64,000 nucleotides of DNA. Origin: Pantoea sp050157905. Its GTDB lineage: Bacteria; Pseudomonadota; Gammaproteobacteria; Enterobacterales; Enterobacteriaceae. The position numbers and the translations under genes are program-made. The notes under the pieces are model-generated. The model was not told where the DNA came from. It saw nothing but the letters and a program-made list of their open reading frames with translations, and made no database searches. Shown in pieces: positions 44,771 to 53,767 of this stretch; the first letter of the stretch is position 1; every line of letters starts with the position of its first letter. The stretch covers positions 2,604,001-2,668,000 of the forward strand of contig NZ_JBKIWZ010000001.1 of the NCBI RefSeq assembly GCF_050157905.1. The letters run 5' to 3'.

Positions 44771-45442
44771 ATGAAACGCACAAAATCTATTCGCTATGCC
44801 GCTTTTCGCAAGAGCTGGCAGGCACGCCATTTAACGCCCGTTGCTTTCGCCCTATCGGCTGCCTTTATGCTGGCCGGCTGCGAACAGAACGATGAAACGG
44901 TGTCGATGTACCAGAATGCGGATGACTGTTCGAAGGCCAATCCGGGTCAGAGCGCACAGTGCACCACCGCCTTTAACGAAGCGAAAAAAGAGGCAGAACG
45001 TACCGCCCCTAAATATGCCACGCGCGAAGACTGCGTCGCGGAGTTTGGAGAGAATCAGTGCCAGCAGACGCCTGCCCAGGCGGGCGTGGGCACCACCAAT
45101 GCAGAATCTCAGCAGAGTGGCGGTAGCTTCTGGATGCCACTGATGGCGGGTTACATGATGGGCCGCATGATGGGCGGCGGTTCGGGCTTTGCGCAGCAGC
45201 CGCTGTTCTCGCCAAAAACGGCCCGCAGCCCGGCCAATGGTCAGTTTGTGGATGCGTCCGGTCGCAACTATGGTGCAGCGACTTCCGGCAAAAGCATGAC
45301 CGTACCGAAAACGGCGCTGGCACCGAAACCGGCCACCACCTCCACCATCACACGCGGCGGCTTCGGTGAAACCGTTGCGAAGCAGAACAGCATGCAGCGC
45401 AGCAGCGCCACCGGCACCTCCAGCCGCTCAATGGGAGGCTGA
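44771..45442 (+). CDS. ygiB: DUF1190 lipoprotein-like protein YgiB
   Basis: The protein has 223 residues. An N-terminal hydrophobic segment ends in a lipobox-like LAGC (Cys37), so it is probably lipid-anchored. The domain includes MYQNADDCSKANPGQSAQC and YATREDCVAEFGENQC, with paired Cys residues that may form disulphides. The middle has a Met/Gly-rich stretch (GYMMGRMMGGGSG) and the tail is Ser/Thr-rich. YgiB and YgiC are transcribed with tolC in E. coli and respond to envelope stress regulators. The role is unknown. Confidence 0.9.
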   Translation: MKRTKSIRYAAFRKSWQARHLTPVAFALSAAFMLAGCEQNDETVSMYQNADDCSKANPGQSAQCTTAFNEAKKEAERTAPKYATREDCVAEFGENQCQQTPAQAGVGTTNAESQQSGGSFWMPLMAGYMMGRMMGGGSGFAQQPLFSPKTARSPANGQFVDASGRNYGAATSGKSMTVPKTALAPKPATTSTITRGGFGETVAKQNSMQRSSATGTSSRSMGG

Positions 45443-45449
45443 TATCCCG

Positions 45450-46610
45450 ATGGAACGCATAGCCATTTCAGAACGCCCCGGCTGGCGCGAAAAAGCTACC
45501 GAATTCGGTTTTCGCTTTCACACCATGCATGGTGAACCCTACTGGTGTGAAGATGCCTATTACCGGTTTACGCTGGCACAGATTGAACATCTGGAAGATG
45601 TGACTGCTGAACTGCATCAGATGTGCCTGCAGGTAGTGGAGAAAGTGGTCAACAGCGACGCATTGCTGACGAAATTCCGCATTCCCGGACACACCTGGGA
45701 CTTCGTGCGGGATTCATGGCGTCAGCGTCAGCCTTCGCTCTACTCACGTCTCGATCTCGCCTGGGATGGAAAAGGCGAGGTCAAACTGCTGGAGAACAAT
45801 GCGGATACGCCGACTTCGCTGTATGAAGCGGCCTTCTTCCAGTGGCTCTGGCTGGAAGATCAGCTCAACGCCGGTCAGTTACCTGCAGGCAGCGATCAGT
45901 TCAACAGCCTGCAGGAGAAGCTGATCGAGCGTTTTGCCGACCTTCATCAGCAGCACGGGTTTAACTGGCTGCACTTCGCCTGCTGCCGTGACACCGATGA
46001 AGATCGTGGAACCGTGCAGTATCTTCAGGATTGCGCCACCGAAGCGGGCCTGCCGAGCGAGTTTCTCTACATCGATGAGATTGGCCTGGGCGAAAAAGGG
46101 CAATTTACCGACGCTCAGGATCAGGTGATCAGCAACCTGTTTAAGCTCTATCCGTGGGAATTCATGCTGCGCGAGATGTTTTCCACCAAGCTGGAGGATG
46201 CTGGCGTACGCTGGCTGGAACCGGCCTGGAAGAGCATTATCTCGAACAAAGCGTTGCTGCCGATGCTGTGGGAGATGTTCCCTAATCACCCTAATCTGCT
46301 GCCTGCCTGGTTTGCAGAGGATGACGTTCCGCCGATGGAGAAATATGTGGTCAAGCCGCTGTTTTCCCGTGAAGGCGCTAACATCCGCATTGTGGACAAG
46401 GGTCAGGAGATCGCCCGGGTAGACGGACCTTATGGCGAAGAGGGCATGATCGTTCAGCAGTTCCATCCGCTGCCAAAGTTTGGCGACAGCTATACGCTGA
46501 TCGGCAGCTGGCTGATTGACGATCAACCCGCAGGTATTGGTTTGCGCGAGGATCGTGAGCTGATCACACAGGATCTCTCCCGCTTCTATCCGCACGCCTT
46601 TATCGGCTGA
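45450..46610 (+). CDS. ygiC: ATP-grasp ligase YgiC (glutathionylspermidine synthase-like)
   Basis: The protein has 386 residues from the ATG at 45450, starting ERIAISERPGWREKA; GGAGG lies 13 bases upstream, at the end of ygiB. The glutathionylspermidine synthase-type ATP-grasp fold is indicated by LLENNADTPTSLYEA, a Mg/ATP segment VKPLFSREGANI, and IGSWLIDDQPAGIG. The E. coli homologue lacks the amidase domain of Gss and its substrate is not known; it may ligate an amine or peptide. The close pairing with ygiB suggests YgiB is a partner or substrate. Confidence 0.92.
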   Translation: MERIAISERPGWREKATEFGFRFHTMHGEPYWCEDAYYRFTLAQIEHLEDVTAELHQMCLQVVEKVVNSDALLTKFRIPGHTWDFVRDSWRQRQPSLYSRLDLAWDGKGEVKLLENNADTPTSLYEAAFFQWLWLEDQLNAGQLPAGSDQFNSLQEKLIERFADLHQQHGFNWLHFACCRDTDEDRGTVQYLQDCATEAGLPSEFLYIDEIGLGEKGQFTDAQDQVISNLFKLYPWEFMLREMFSTKLEDAGVRWLEPAWKSIISNKALLPMLWEMFPNHPNLLPAWFAEDDVPPMEKYVVKPLFSREGANIRIVDKGQEIARVDGPYGEEGMIVQQFHPLPKFGDSYTLIGSWLIDDQPAGIGLREDRELITQDLSRFYPHAFIG

Positions 46611-46706
46611 TCCCGCGCGAGAATCGTGGTCTGGTTTAAACGTAAAACCGGGTAAGTCCAGCTCATCCTCTCAGACCGTCAGAATAAGCGCATGGCCCAC
46701 GTCCGG

Positions 46707-46741
46707 CCCGGTGCGCGCCTCAGTCTGAGGTGCGCACCGGG
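46707..46741. repeat. 16-base hairpin without U tract between ygiC and ygiD
   Basis: CCCGGTGCGCGCCTCA (46707-46722) and TGAGGTGCGCACCGGG (46726-46741) pair along all 16 positions with one G-T pair and a three-base loop. It is one of the longest stems in the window and lies midway between convergent genes. Confidence 0.8.
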
Positions 46742-46833
46742 ATAGCGCTGTACGCCGTTCAGAAACGGCTGCGTATTACGTGCTGCGTGCTGCTCTCTTC
46801 ATCCGCACCTGTTCTCTGCACAGGATTTTTCCT

Positions 46834-47619
46834 TTAACCGACCTGAACCGACAGCATGCTGATGGCACCCATCTCTATCCCGTCAACCGGCAGTGTAATG
46901 GCGTCATCCGGCTGCCGTGCGCCAAGCACATAAAGCAGCGGCAGAAAGTGCTCAGGCGTCGGATTGGAGAGCGCAGCATCAGGATGGTCCATAAAGTTAA
47001 CCAGCGGATGTGCCGCGGCGTCGCTCTGGACCGTCAGATTATCGCGGACAAACTGTTCAAATCCGCTGGCCCAGGGATAGATGTCGCCCTGACCGTTCCA
47101 GTGCACTTTACGCAGGTTATGCACCACGTTGCCGCTTGCCACAATCATCACGCCCTGATCGCGCAGCGCAGCCAGTTTCCGGCCCATCTCGAAATGCCAT
47201 GCCGCCGGTCGGGTGCCATCAATACTGAGCTGTACCACCGGAATATCAGCATCCGGATACATCCTGATCAGGACGCCCCAGGAACCATGATCAAGTCCCC
47301 ATTCATAATCCAGCTTTACCGCCACCGGCGCCAGCTGCTCCACCAGCTGCTGTGCCAGCTCAGGCGATCCCGGCGCCGGATAGCGCGTATCAAACAGCGC
47401 CTGTGGAAATCCTCCGAAATCGTGAATGGTTTTCGGCTGTGCCATCGCGGTCACGGCAGTGCCGCGCGTATACCAGTGCGCCGAAACTGCAATAATTGCG
47501 CGCGGCCGCGGCAGCGTCTCGCCAGCCCGACGCCACGCGTCGGTATAACGGTTCTCTTCAAGGGCATTCATCGGGTTGCCATGACCTAAAAACAGCGCAG
47601 GCATACGTATCTGACTCAT
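46834..47619 (-). CDS. ygiD: 4,5-DOPA-extradiol-dioxygenase-like protein YgiD
   Basis: The protein has 261 residues of the class III extradiol (LigB) family. Metal ligands fit His in LFLGHGNPMNAL, His in VSAHWYT, and a later His in the GLDHGSWG motif. It opens catechol rings such as DOPA; the E. coli enzyme is a zinc protein with DOPA 4,5-dioxygenase activity. It is convergent with ygiC. In E. coli zupT lies between ygiD and ribB; here that gene is absent. Confidence 0.93.
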   Translation of the reverse strand: MSQIRMPALFLGHGNPMNALEENRYTDAWRRAGETLPRPRAIIAVSAHWYTRGTAVTAMAQPKTIHDFGGFPQALFDTRYPAPGSPELAQQLVEQLAPVAVKLDYEWGLDHGSWGVLIRMYPDADIPVVQLSIDGTRPAAWHFEMGRKLAALRDQGVMIVASGNVVHNLRKVHWNGQGDIYPWASGFEQFVRDNLTVQSDAAAHPLVNFMDHPDAALSNPTPEHFLPLLYVLGARQPDDAITLPVDGIEMGAISMLSVQVG

Positions 47620-47794
47620 TCATGAACTCCGGAATCCGGTTATTTAATGGTCACTACGATACGCGCATTTACCACGGGATCACGCGGATAAGCATGATGG
47701 TGATCATCAGGAAATTTGAATGAATGCAACGCGGCGCTGTTAGCCGGACGGCTGACAGCGGGAAGGTGAGGAAAGCGTAATGATAGTCGTGGCA

Positions 47795-47826
47795 GAAACA
47801 AAAACAGGCCCACAGGAGGCCTGTTT
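47795..47826 (-). terminator. Terminator of ribB
   Basis: On the minus strand AAACAGGCC and GGCCTGTTT (47802-47826) form a 9-base stem with a seven-base loop, followed by TTGTTTCTG. It is 17 bases past the ribB stop. Confidence 0.82.
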
Positions 47827-47842
47827 GTTTCCAGCCGATCGA

Positions 47843-48499
47843 TCAGCTGGCGTGGCGCGTTTCATGCGTGCGACGCCAGGCGATCAGGTCTTCGATAGTG
47901 ACAACCGGCATATCATGCTGACGGGCAAACGCAATCGCTTCAGGCGCATGCGCCATAGTGCCGTCATCGTTGGTCAGTTCACACAGGACACCGGCGGGCT
48001 TAAAGCCTGCGAGCGTGACCAGATCGATGGTCGCTTCTGTATGGCCGCCGCGGGTCAGCACCCCACCTTCGCTGGCGCGCAGCGGAAAGACGTGACCAGG
48101 GCGATGCAGATCGGCTGGCTTTGCGTCATCGGCAATCGCCGTACGGATGGTGGTGATTCGATCCTGCGCGGAAACGCCGGTGGTGACCCCCTCTGCCGCT
48201 TCGATGGTCACGGTAAAGCCGGTGCCAAATGAGCTGGTGTTGTTTTCCACCATCATTGGCAGATCGAGCTGCTGGCGGCGCTCTTCCGTCAGACAAAGGC
48301 AGACAATGCCGCTGCCGTGACGAATCGTCAGTGCCATCTGTTCAACGGTCATGGTTTCTGCGGCGAAGATCATGTCGCCTTCGTTTTCACGATTTTCATC
48401 GTCGAGTACCATCACACCGCGCCCCTCACGCAGGGCGGCAATAGCGCGTTCTACACGCTGTTCAGGCGTGCCAAATTCAGAAAGTAGCGTCTGATTCAT
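47843..48499 (-). CDS. ribB: 3,4-dihydroxy-2-butanone-4-phosphate synthase
   Basis: The protein has 218 residues (E. coli 217). Active-site motifs are LDDENRENEGDMIF near residue 31, RHGSGIVCLCL, and HRPGHVFPLRASEGGVLTRGGHTEA (seen in two parts: RPGHVFPLRA and GGVLTRGGHTEA). It makes 3,4-dihydroxy-2-butanone 4-phosphate from ribulose 5-phosphate for riboflavin. A clear FMN riboswitch lies upstream at 48614-48765, and a terminator follows. It is monocistronic. Confidence 0.97.
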   Translation of the reverse strand: MNQTLLSEFGTPEQRVERAIAALREGRGVMVLDDENRENEGDMIFAAETMTVEQMALTIRHGSGIVCLCLTEERRQQLDLPMMVENNTSSFGTGFTVTIEAAEGVTTGVSAQDRITTIRTAIADDAKPADLHRPGHVFPLRASEGGVLTRGGHTEATIDLVTLAGFKPAGVLCELTNDDGTMAHAPEAIAFARQHDMPVVTIEDLIAWRRTHETRHAS

Positions 48500-48613
48500 G
48501 GTAATAAAAACCTTAATATGTATGGGTTACCAGAATCAGGGCGTGCTTAGGAGTGACGTCAAAAAGACGTGGCAATAACGTGAAGCAGACACACTTGTCC
48601 GACAGATGTCGTT

Positions 48614-48765
48614 ACCCTCTCCCATCCGGACTGTAACCGTCGGCCCCGGAATTACACCGGATCTGCTGTCCTTTACCTCACTTTTCAGTGAGATAAAGCG
48701 CTCGCGGGCTTTCAGCCGAAGCTGATTTACCGCCGGTGGGGAATTGCGCCCCGCCCTGAGAATAA
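48614..48765 (-). promoter_or_regulatory. FMN riboswitch (RFN element) controlling ribB
   Basis: On the minus strand the conserved RFN order is plain: TCTCAGGGCGGGG at the 5' end, AATTCCCCACCGGCGGTAAA, an AGCCCGCGAGCG block, a variable hairpin, then CAGCAGATCCGGTGTAATTC and CGACGGTTACAGTCCGGATG at the 3' end. FMN binding lowers ribB expression. About 110 bases separate it from the ribB start and hold the expression platform. It corresponds to the SroG leader region of E. coli. Confidence 0.97.
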
Positions 48766-48938
48766 GCAATTCAACTATAACGCTGAATGTCTGAAGCGGC
48801 AATCATCAATAGCGCAATTGCTTTTGCATTTCCTGCGTTGCGGATTTGAGGTTTATCCTTTTCATTTCTGGCATTACACTTAACACTTATTACGTTGGTA
48901 AACACGCTGACACAGCTCTCCGTAACCAGGAAAACATC

Positions 48939-49334
48939 ATGATCGACACGAAAAAAATTGAACAACTAGCCCGTCAGGTTCACGATGCGATGCCGAAAGG
49001 TGTTCGTGAGTTTGGGGATGATGTCGAAAAGAAAATTCGTCAGGTTCTTCAGGCGCAGCTGACCCGGATGGATCTGGTCAACCGTGAAGAGTTTGATGTG
49101 CAGACGCAGGTCTTACTGCGTACGCGGGAGAAACTGGCGTCGCTGGAGCAGCGTCTGGCACAGCTGGAAAGCCAGGGGGCTTCAGCCGGTACGCCACCGG
49201 CAGCGAACGCTCCTGCGGCACCGGCTTCCGCCGCCACCGTAAGTCCGGCTGCAGCCGTAGCTACGTCACCTGCAGTTTCGCCACCACCGGTTGCCGACGT
49301 GGTGAAACCTGTGCCGGATAACAAGTCCGAATAA
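48939..49334 (+). CDS. ubiK: Ubiquinone biosynthesis accessory factor UbiK
   Basis: The protein has 131 residues from the ATG at 48939 (MIDTKKIEQLARQVHDAMP). The BMFP domain has a two-helix coiled coil at about 45-85 (VNREEFDVQTQVLLRTREKL). The C-terminal 45 residues are Ala/Pro/Val-rich and disordered. E. coli UbiK (116 residues) helps the Ubi complex with UbiJ and lipid binding. The C-terminal extension is longer here. It is convergent with hldE. Confidence 0.93.
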   Translation: MIDTKKIEQLARQVHDAMPKGVREFGDDVEKKIRQVLQAQLTRMDLVNREEFDVQTQVLLRTREKLASLEQRLAQLESQGASAGTPPAANAPAAPASAATVSPAAAVATSPAVSPPPVADVVKPVPDNKSE

Positions 49335-49342
49335 GCGTTCAG

Positions 49343-49365
49343 GCGGGAGCCTGCCTGGCTCCCGC
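49343..49365. repeat. 9-base hairpin without U tract between ubiK and hldE
   Basis: GCGGGAGCC (49343-49351) and GGCTCCCGC (49357-49365) form a perfect stem with loop TGCCT. No T tract follows on either strand. Confidence 0.7.
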
Positions 49366-49385
49366 AGAAACATTCAGAGGTTGTT

Positions 49386-50810
49386 TCAGCTGCCGCGAAT
49401 GGTTTTAATGATATTGGTGGTAGAGATACCGTCTTCGAAGTTCAGTACCTGCACGTCACCGCCATTTGCCCACACTTCTTTGCTGCCAGCGATATCTTCT
49501 GGTTTGTAATCTCCGCCTTTTACCAGCAGGTCAGGCAGAATGGAGGCAATCAGTCGCTGCGGGGTGTCCTCTTCAAACAGCACGACCCAGTCGACCGCTT
49601 CCAGCGCGCCGAGTACGATCATCCGGTTTTCCTGCGGATTGACCGGACGGCTCTCCCCCTTCAGGCGTTTTGTCGAGGCATCGCTGTTAACCGCGACGAT
49701 CAGCCGATCGCCCAGCTTGCGGGCGTTGGCCAAGTAGGAGACATGCCCGGCGTGCAGGATGTCGAACACGCCATTGGTCATCACCACTTTCTCGCCACGG
49801 CGACGGGCCATCTCAACGGCGGCTTTCAGCTGCGCTTCTGTCATGATGCCAAAGCCCTGCTCCGGACGGGCGTGGATCGCATTCTCCAGCTCGACAGTGC
49901 TGACGGTCGACGTACCCAGTTTCCCTACCACCACACCGGCAGCGGCATTGGCCAGGAAACAGGCCTCTTCCAGCGAATCGCCCGCCGCCAGCGCTGCCGC
50001 CAGCACGCCAATCACCGTATCGCCAGCACCGGTCACGTCATACACTTCCTGCGCCTGCGTTGGCAGATGCAGGGGCGCTTTGCCTGGTTGCAGCAGCGTC
50101 ATGCCATTCTCGGAGCGGGTGACCAGCAGCGCGGAGAGGTCGAAATCAGCGATCAGCTGCATCCCGCGTGCCACAATCTCCTCTTCGCTTTTGCATTTGC
50201 CGACGACGGCTTCGAACTCAGAGAGGTTCGGCGTCAGCAGCGTCGCGCCGCGGTAGCGGGCAAAATCCGTACCTTTCGGGTCAATCAGCACCGGCACCTT
50301 CGCTTCGCGCGCCAGAGTAATCATGGCCTGCACGCTGCTCAGGGCGCCTTTTGCATAATCGGAGAGCACCAGCGCCCCCGCTGCCGCCAGGGATTCACGC
50401 ATTTTCTGGTGAATCGGCGCCGGGTCAACCTGTTCAAAACCCTCTTCAAAATCGAGGCGGATCAGCTGCTGGTTGCGGGAAAGCACGCGCAGTTTGGTAA
50501 TCGTCGGATGGCTTTTTACTGCGACGAAGTCACAATGAACGTTAACGTCTTTCAGCGTGTTACTCAGTACGCGCGCCGCATCATCTTCACCGGTCAGGCC
50601 AATCAGACGTGACGCGGCACCGAGTGCTGCAATGTTCATCGCCACGTTTGCCGCCCCGCCAGGACGCTCTTCAACCGTGTCCACTTTCACCACCGGAACC
50701 GGGGCTTCAGGGGAGATACGGCTGGTTGGGCCATACCAGTAACGATCCAACATTACATCGCCAACAACCAGCACTGAGGCTTGGCCGAACGCGGGCAGAG
50801 TCACTTTCAT
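49386..50810 (-). CDS. hldE: Bifunctional D-beta-heptose 7-phosphate kinase / 1-phosphate adenylyltransferase
   Basis: The protein has 474 residues from the ATG at 50810, preceded by GGAG; a start seven codons earlier is less likely. The N-terminal ribokinase-like kinase (about 1-318) has GDVMLDRYWYGPTSRISPEAP and the catalytic DVTGAGDTV. The C-terminal nucleotidyltransferase (about 340-474) has GVFDILHAGHVSYL with the HxGH motif. It makes ADP-heptose precursor for lipopolysaccharide core. It is upstream-adjacent to glnE as in E. coli. Confidence 0.96.
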   Translation of the reverse strand: MKVTLPAFGQASVLVVGDVMLDRYWYGPTSRISPEAPVPVVKVDTVEERPGGAANVAMNIAALGAASRLIGLTGEDDAARVLSNTLKDVNVHCDFVAVKSHPTITKLRVLSRNQQLIRLDFEEGFEQVDPAPIHQKMRESLAAAGALVLSDYAKGALSSVQAMITLAREAKVPVLIDPKGTDFARYRGATLLTPNLSEFEAVVGKCKSEEEIVARGMQLIADFDLSALLVTRSENGMTLLQPGKAPLHLPTQAQEVYDVTGAGDTVIGVLAAALAAGDSLEEACFLANAAAGVVVGKLGTSTVSTVELENAIHARPEQGFGIMTEAQLKAAVEMARRRGEKVVMTNGVFDILHAGHVSYLANARKLGDRLIVAVNSDASTKRLKGESRPVNPQENRMIVLGALEAVDWVVLFEEDTPQRLIASILPDLLVKGGDYKPEDIAGSKEVWANGGDVQVLNFEDGISTTNIIKTIRGS

Positions 50811-50880
50811 TCCAGACACTCCAGACTGCATTAAAAATAGTGCGCGGATGATAGCACAGTTGCGAATGGTGCTATCAGCA

Positions 50881-53733
50881 TCACGCCAGGATAGACGACG
50901 ACGCGACCAGCCAGCGTTGCCAGCTATTCAGTACCGTCTGCCGCTCCGCTGCAAAGGCCTCTGGTTCAACGTGGCCAGGCAGCTCCTGCAGAGCGCGATG
51001 GTGCAGTGCGTCGCGCAACGTCACATACGCCTGCGTCAGGGCCTGCGCCTCATCGGCAGGCATTTTTTGAAACGTCGCCATCAGCTCGAAAATGCGCACG
51101 TTATCAGACCAGCGCGTCAGCGCCGGCTGCTGAGCGGCGTAGCGTAAGACAAGATATTGGGCAATGAATTCAATATCCGTGATGCCGCCCTCGTCGGCTT
51201 TGATGTCCCAGCGGCCTTTATGTTTGTTGCTGAGGTGAGCGCGCATCTTTTCACGCATCTCGCGCACTTCGGTCTGCAGAACCCCGGCGGCACGCGGCAG
51301 CGAGAGGATCGCCAGACGAATCGCGTTGAAACGCTCGCTCAGTGCCGCTTCGCCAAAGACCACCCGCGCGCGGACCAGCGCCTGATGCTCCCAGGTCCAG
51401 GCTTCACTGCGCTGATACTCCTCAAATGCCTCAAAGGTACTGACCAGCATGCCCGCTGCGCCGGAAGGACGCAGCCGCGCATCGACCTCATAGAGAATGC
51501 CGGATGAGGTGCGGGTGCTGAACAGATGCATGATGCGCTGGGCGAGGCGCAGGTAGAACTGACGTCCGTCAATACTGCGCTCTCCGTCAGTAATAGCATC
51601 AGCCGGACAGTCGTGCAGGAAGACGAGGTCGAGGTCAGAACTGTAACCCAGCTCCCACCCCCCCAGCTTTCCATAGCCCAGCACTGCAAACCCGCGCTCA
51701 TGTTCATTAACCAGATGTGAAGGACGACCATAGCGCTGCACCATCATCATCCACGCCTGGCGTACTACGGATTCGATAATCGCCTCCGCCAGCCAGGTGA
51801 GATGATCGCTGACCTTCATTACCGGCAGCGTGCCGGCAATGTCTGCAGCCGCAATACGCAGATGCTGCGCCTGTTTGAACTGCCGTACCGCTTCCAGCTG
51901 CTGCTCTTCATCCTCGGTGGGGATGCGCAGCAGATACTGCCGCAGCTCATCGCGATAGGCATCGGTGGCGGTCGGCTGATAGAGCGTGGCCGGATCGAGC
52001 AGCTCATCCAGCAGCAGCGGATAGCGTGCCAGCTGGCTGGCGACCATCGGTGAGGCGGCGCACAGGCGAATCAGGTGGCGCAGCGCACCGTGATATTCGG
52101 TCAGCAGTTCCAGATAGGTACTGCGGGTCAGCACGCCGAGCAGCAGCGGAGTCAGACGGCTGAGCGTCACCGCCGCATCGTCACGCGGACAGACCTCGCT
52201 CAGCAGACGTGGCATCAGCTGATCCAGCGCCTGGCGGCCGCGCGGCCCGATAGTCCGCCGGTTGATATCCTGACGAAACGCCTCCAGCGTCTGATGCAGT
52301 GTCAGCCGCTGATCGCCGCTGAGCTGTGGGACCAGCGGCGCCAGCTCGTTATCCTCCAGCTGGTCCTGCCATAGCACCTGAAACTCTGCCAGCTCGCGCT
52401 GATCGTCGATATCAGGCGTGTCTTCGCCAATCAGCTCATCAAAGATGGCCCGCACAGCCGCCATGTGGCTGTCGAGCTGTGTCATCAGCGCCGCCCAGTC
52501 GGCGCACGCCATCGCCCACGCCAGCCGTGCGCGATGGAGTTCATCCTCTGGCAGGGTCTGGGTCTGTTCGTCACCCAGACTCTGCAGCAGATTTTCCAGC
52601 CGCCGCAGGAAGAGATAGGCTTCGCGCAGCGCATCAACCTGTTCCGCAGGCAGCAGCGCCAGGGTTTTGATCGCCGCCAGCGTCGGCAGCAGCGCACGTA
52701 GCTGAAGCGATCGCTCACGTCCCCCGCGAATCAGCTGGAAAACCTGCACGATAAATTCGGTTTCGCGGATGCCACCCGCGCCCAGTTTGATATTGTTTTT
52801 CAGTCCGCGTCGCCGCACTTCACGGCTGATCATCCCTTTCATATTTCGCAGCGACTGAATCACGCTGAAATCGATATAGCGGCGATAGACAAAGGGCCGC
52901 AGCATCTGTTGCAGCTCCAGGCTCCAGCGGTCGTGATCGTTGCCCATCAGGCGCGCCTTCACCATCGCATAGCGCTCCCAGTCACGCCCCTGCTCCTGAT
53001 AGTAATCTTCCAGCGCGGCAAAGCTCATCACCAGCGGGCCACTGTCGCCGAATGGACGCAGCCGCATATCTACCCGATAGACAAAACCATCCATCGTGGG
53101 CTGATCCAGCACCCGGATCAGCCGCTGCCCCATGCGGGTAAAGAACTGCGCGTTGTCCAGCTCGCGCCGTCCGCCACGCGTAGTGCCATTCTCCGGCCAG
53201 GCAAAAATCAGGTCGATATCAGAGGAGAAATTGAGTTCTCCCCCGCCCAGCTTGCCCATGCCGAGGATCAGCATCGGCTGTGCTTCGCCCTCCGCATTAC
53301 AGGGCGTGCCGAAGTCCTGACAGCACGCCTGCCAGACCCAGTCACGCGCCCGGCTAATCAGCACTTCGGCCAGCAGGCTGAGCTGTTGCAGGCTCTGTTC
53401 GGTGGTGGCGTGCCGCAGAGCCTGCATCCACGCGATGCGCACCAGCATCCGGCGGCGAAACAGCCGCAGCGCCCGCATCAGGTCCGCTTCGCTGTCGATG
53501 CCGCTCAGGGCCTGATTCAGCCACGCCGGATAGTGCTGCCATTCGTCGGGCTGAGGCGGCTGGTCCTGCATCGTCTGCCACCAGTCGGGATGCTGTTGCA
53601 GGTTTTCCAGAACAAAATCGCTGAACGCCAGCCCGGCGGCCTGCTCCGGGCTGAGCGAACTCAGCGGAACCCCAAGCAGTCGGGCGGCCTTTTCAGCCTG
53701 GTCGCGAAGCAACGCGGGAAGTGCTGACAACAT
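50881..53733 (-). CDS. glnE: Glutamine synthetase adenylyltransferase / deadenylase
   Basis: The protein has 950 residues from the ATG at 53733, which has GAGGAGG five bases upstream. It has two nucleotidyltransferase domains: the N-terminal deadenylase (NFSSDIDLIFAWPE near 170) and the C-terminal adenylylase (YSSDLDLVFLHDCP near 690), joined by PII-binding helical domains. It modifies GlnA in response to nitrogen via GlnB. It follows ygiF by 34 bases and precedes hldE, forming a probable ygiF-glnE-hldE transcript. Confidence 0.97.
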   Translation of the reverse strand: MLSALPALLRDQAEKAARLLGVPLSSLSPEQAAGLAFSDFVLENLQQHPDWWQTMQDQPPQPDEWQHYPAWLNQALSGIDSEADLMRALRLFRRRMLVRIAWMQALRHATTEQSLQQLSLLAEVLISRARDWVWQACCQDFGTPCNAEGEAQPMLILGMGKLGGGELNFSSDIDLIFAWPENGTTRGGRRELDNAQFFTRMGQRLIRVLDQPTMDGFVYRVDMRLRPFGDSGPLVMSFAALEDYYQEQGRDWERYAMVKARLMGNDHDRWSLELQQMLRPFVYRRYIDFSVIQSLRNMKGMISREVRRRGLKNNIKLGAGGIRETEFIVQVFQLIRGGRERSLQLRALLPTLAAIKTLALLPAEQVDALREAYLFLRRLENLLQSLGDEQTQTLPEDELHRARLAWAMACADWAALMTQLDSHMAAVRAIFDELIGEDTPDIDDQRELAEFQVLWQDQLEDNELAPLVPQLSGDQRLTLHQTLEAFRQDINRRTIGPRGRQALDQLMPRLLSEVCPRDDAAVTLSRLTPLLLGVLTRSTYLELLTEYHGALRHLIRLCAASPMVASQLARYPLLLDELLDPATLYQPTATDAYRDELRQYLLRIPTEDEEQQLEAVRQFKQAQHLRIAAADIAGTLPVMKVSDHLTWLAEAIIESVVRQAWMMMVQRYGRPSHLVNEHERGFAVLGYGKLGGWELGYSSDLDLVFLHDCPADAITDGERSIDGRQFYLRLAQRIMHLFSTRTSSGILYEVDARLRPSGAAGMLVSTFEAFEEYQRSEAWTWEHQALVRARVVFGEAALSERFNAIRLAILSLPRAAGVLQTEVREMREKMRAHLSNKHKGRWDIKADEGGITDIEFIAQYLVLRYAAQQPALTRWSDNVRIFELMATFQKMPADEAQALTQAYVTLRDALHHRALQELPGHVEPEAFAAERQTVLNSWQRWLVASSSILA

Positions 53734-53767
53734 AATGCCCTCCTCAGATGGCATGACGTAATACCCG

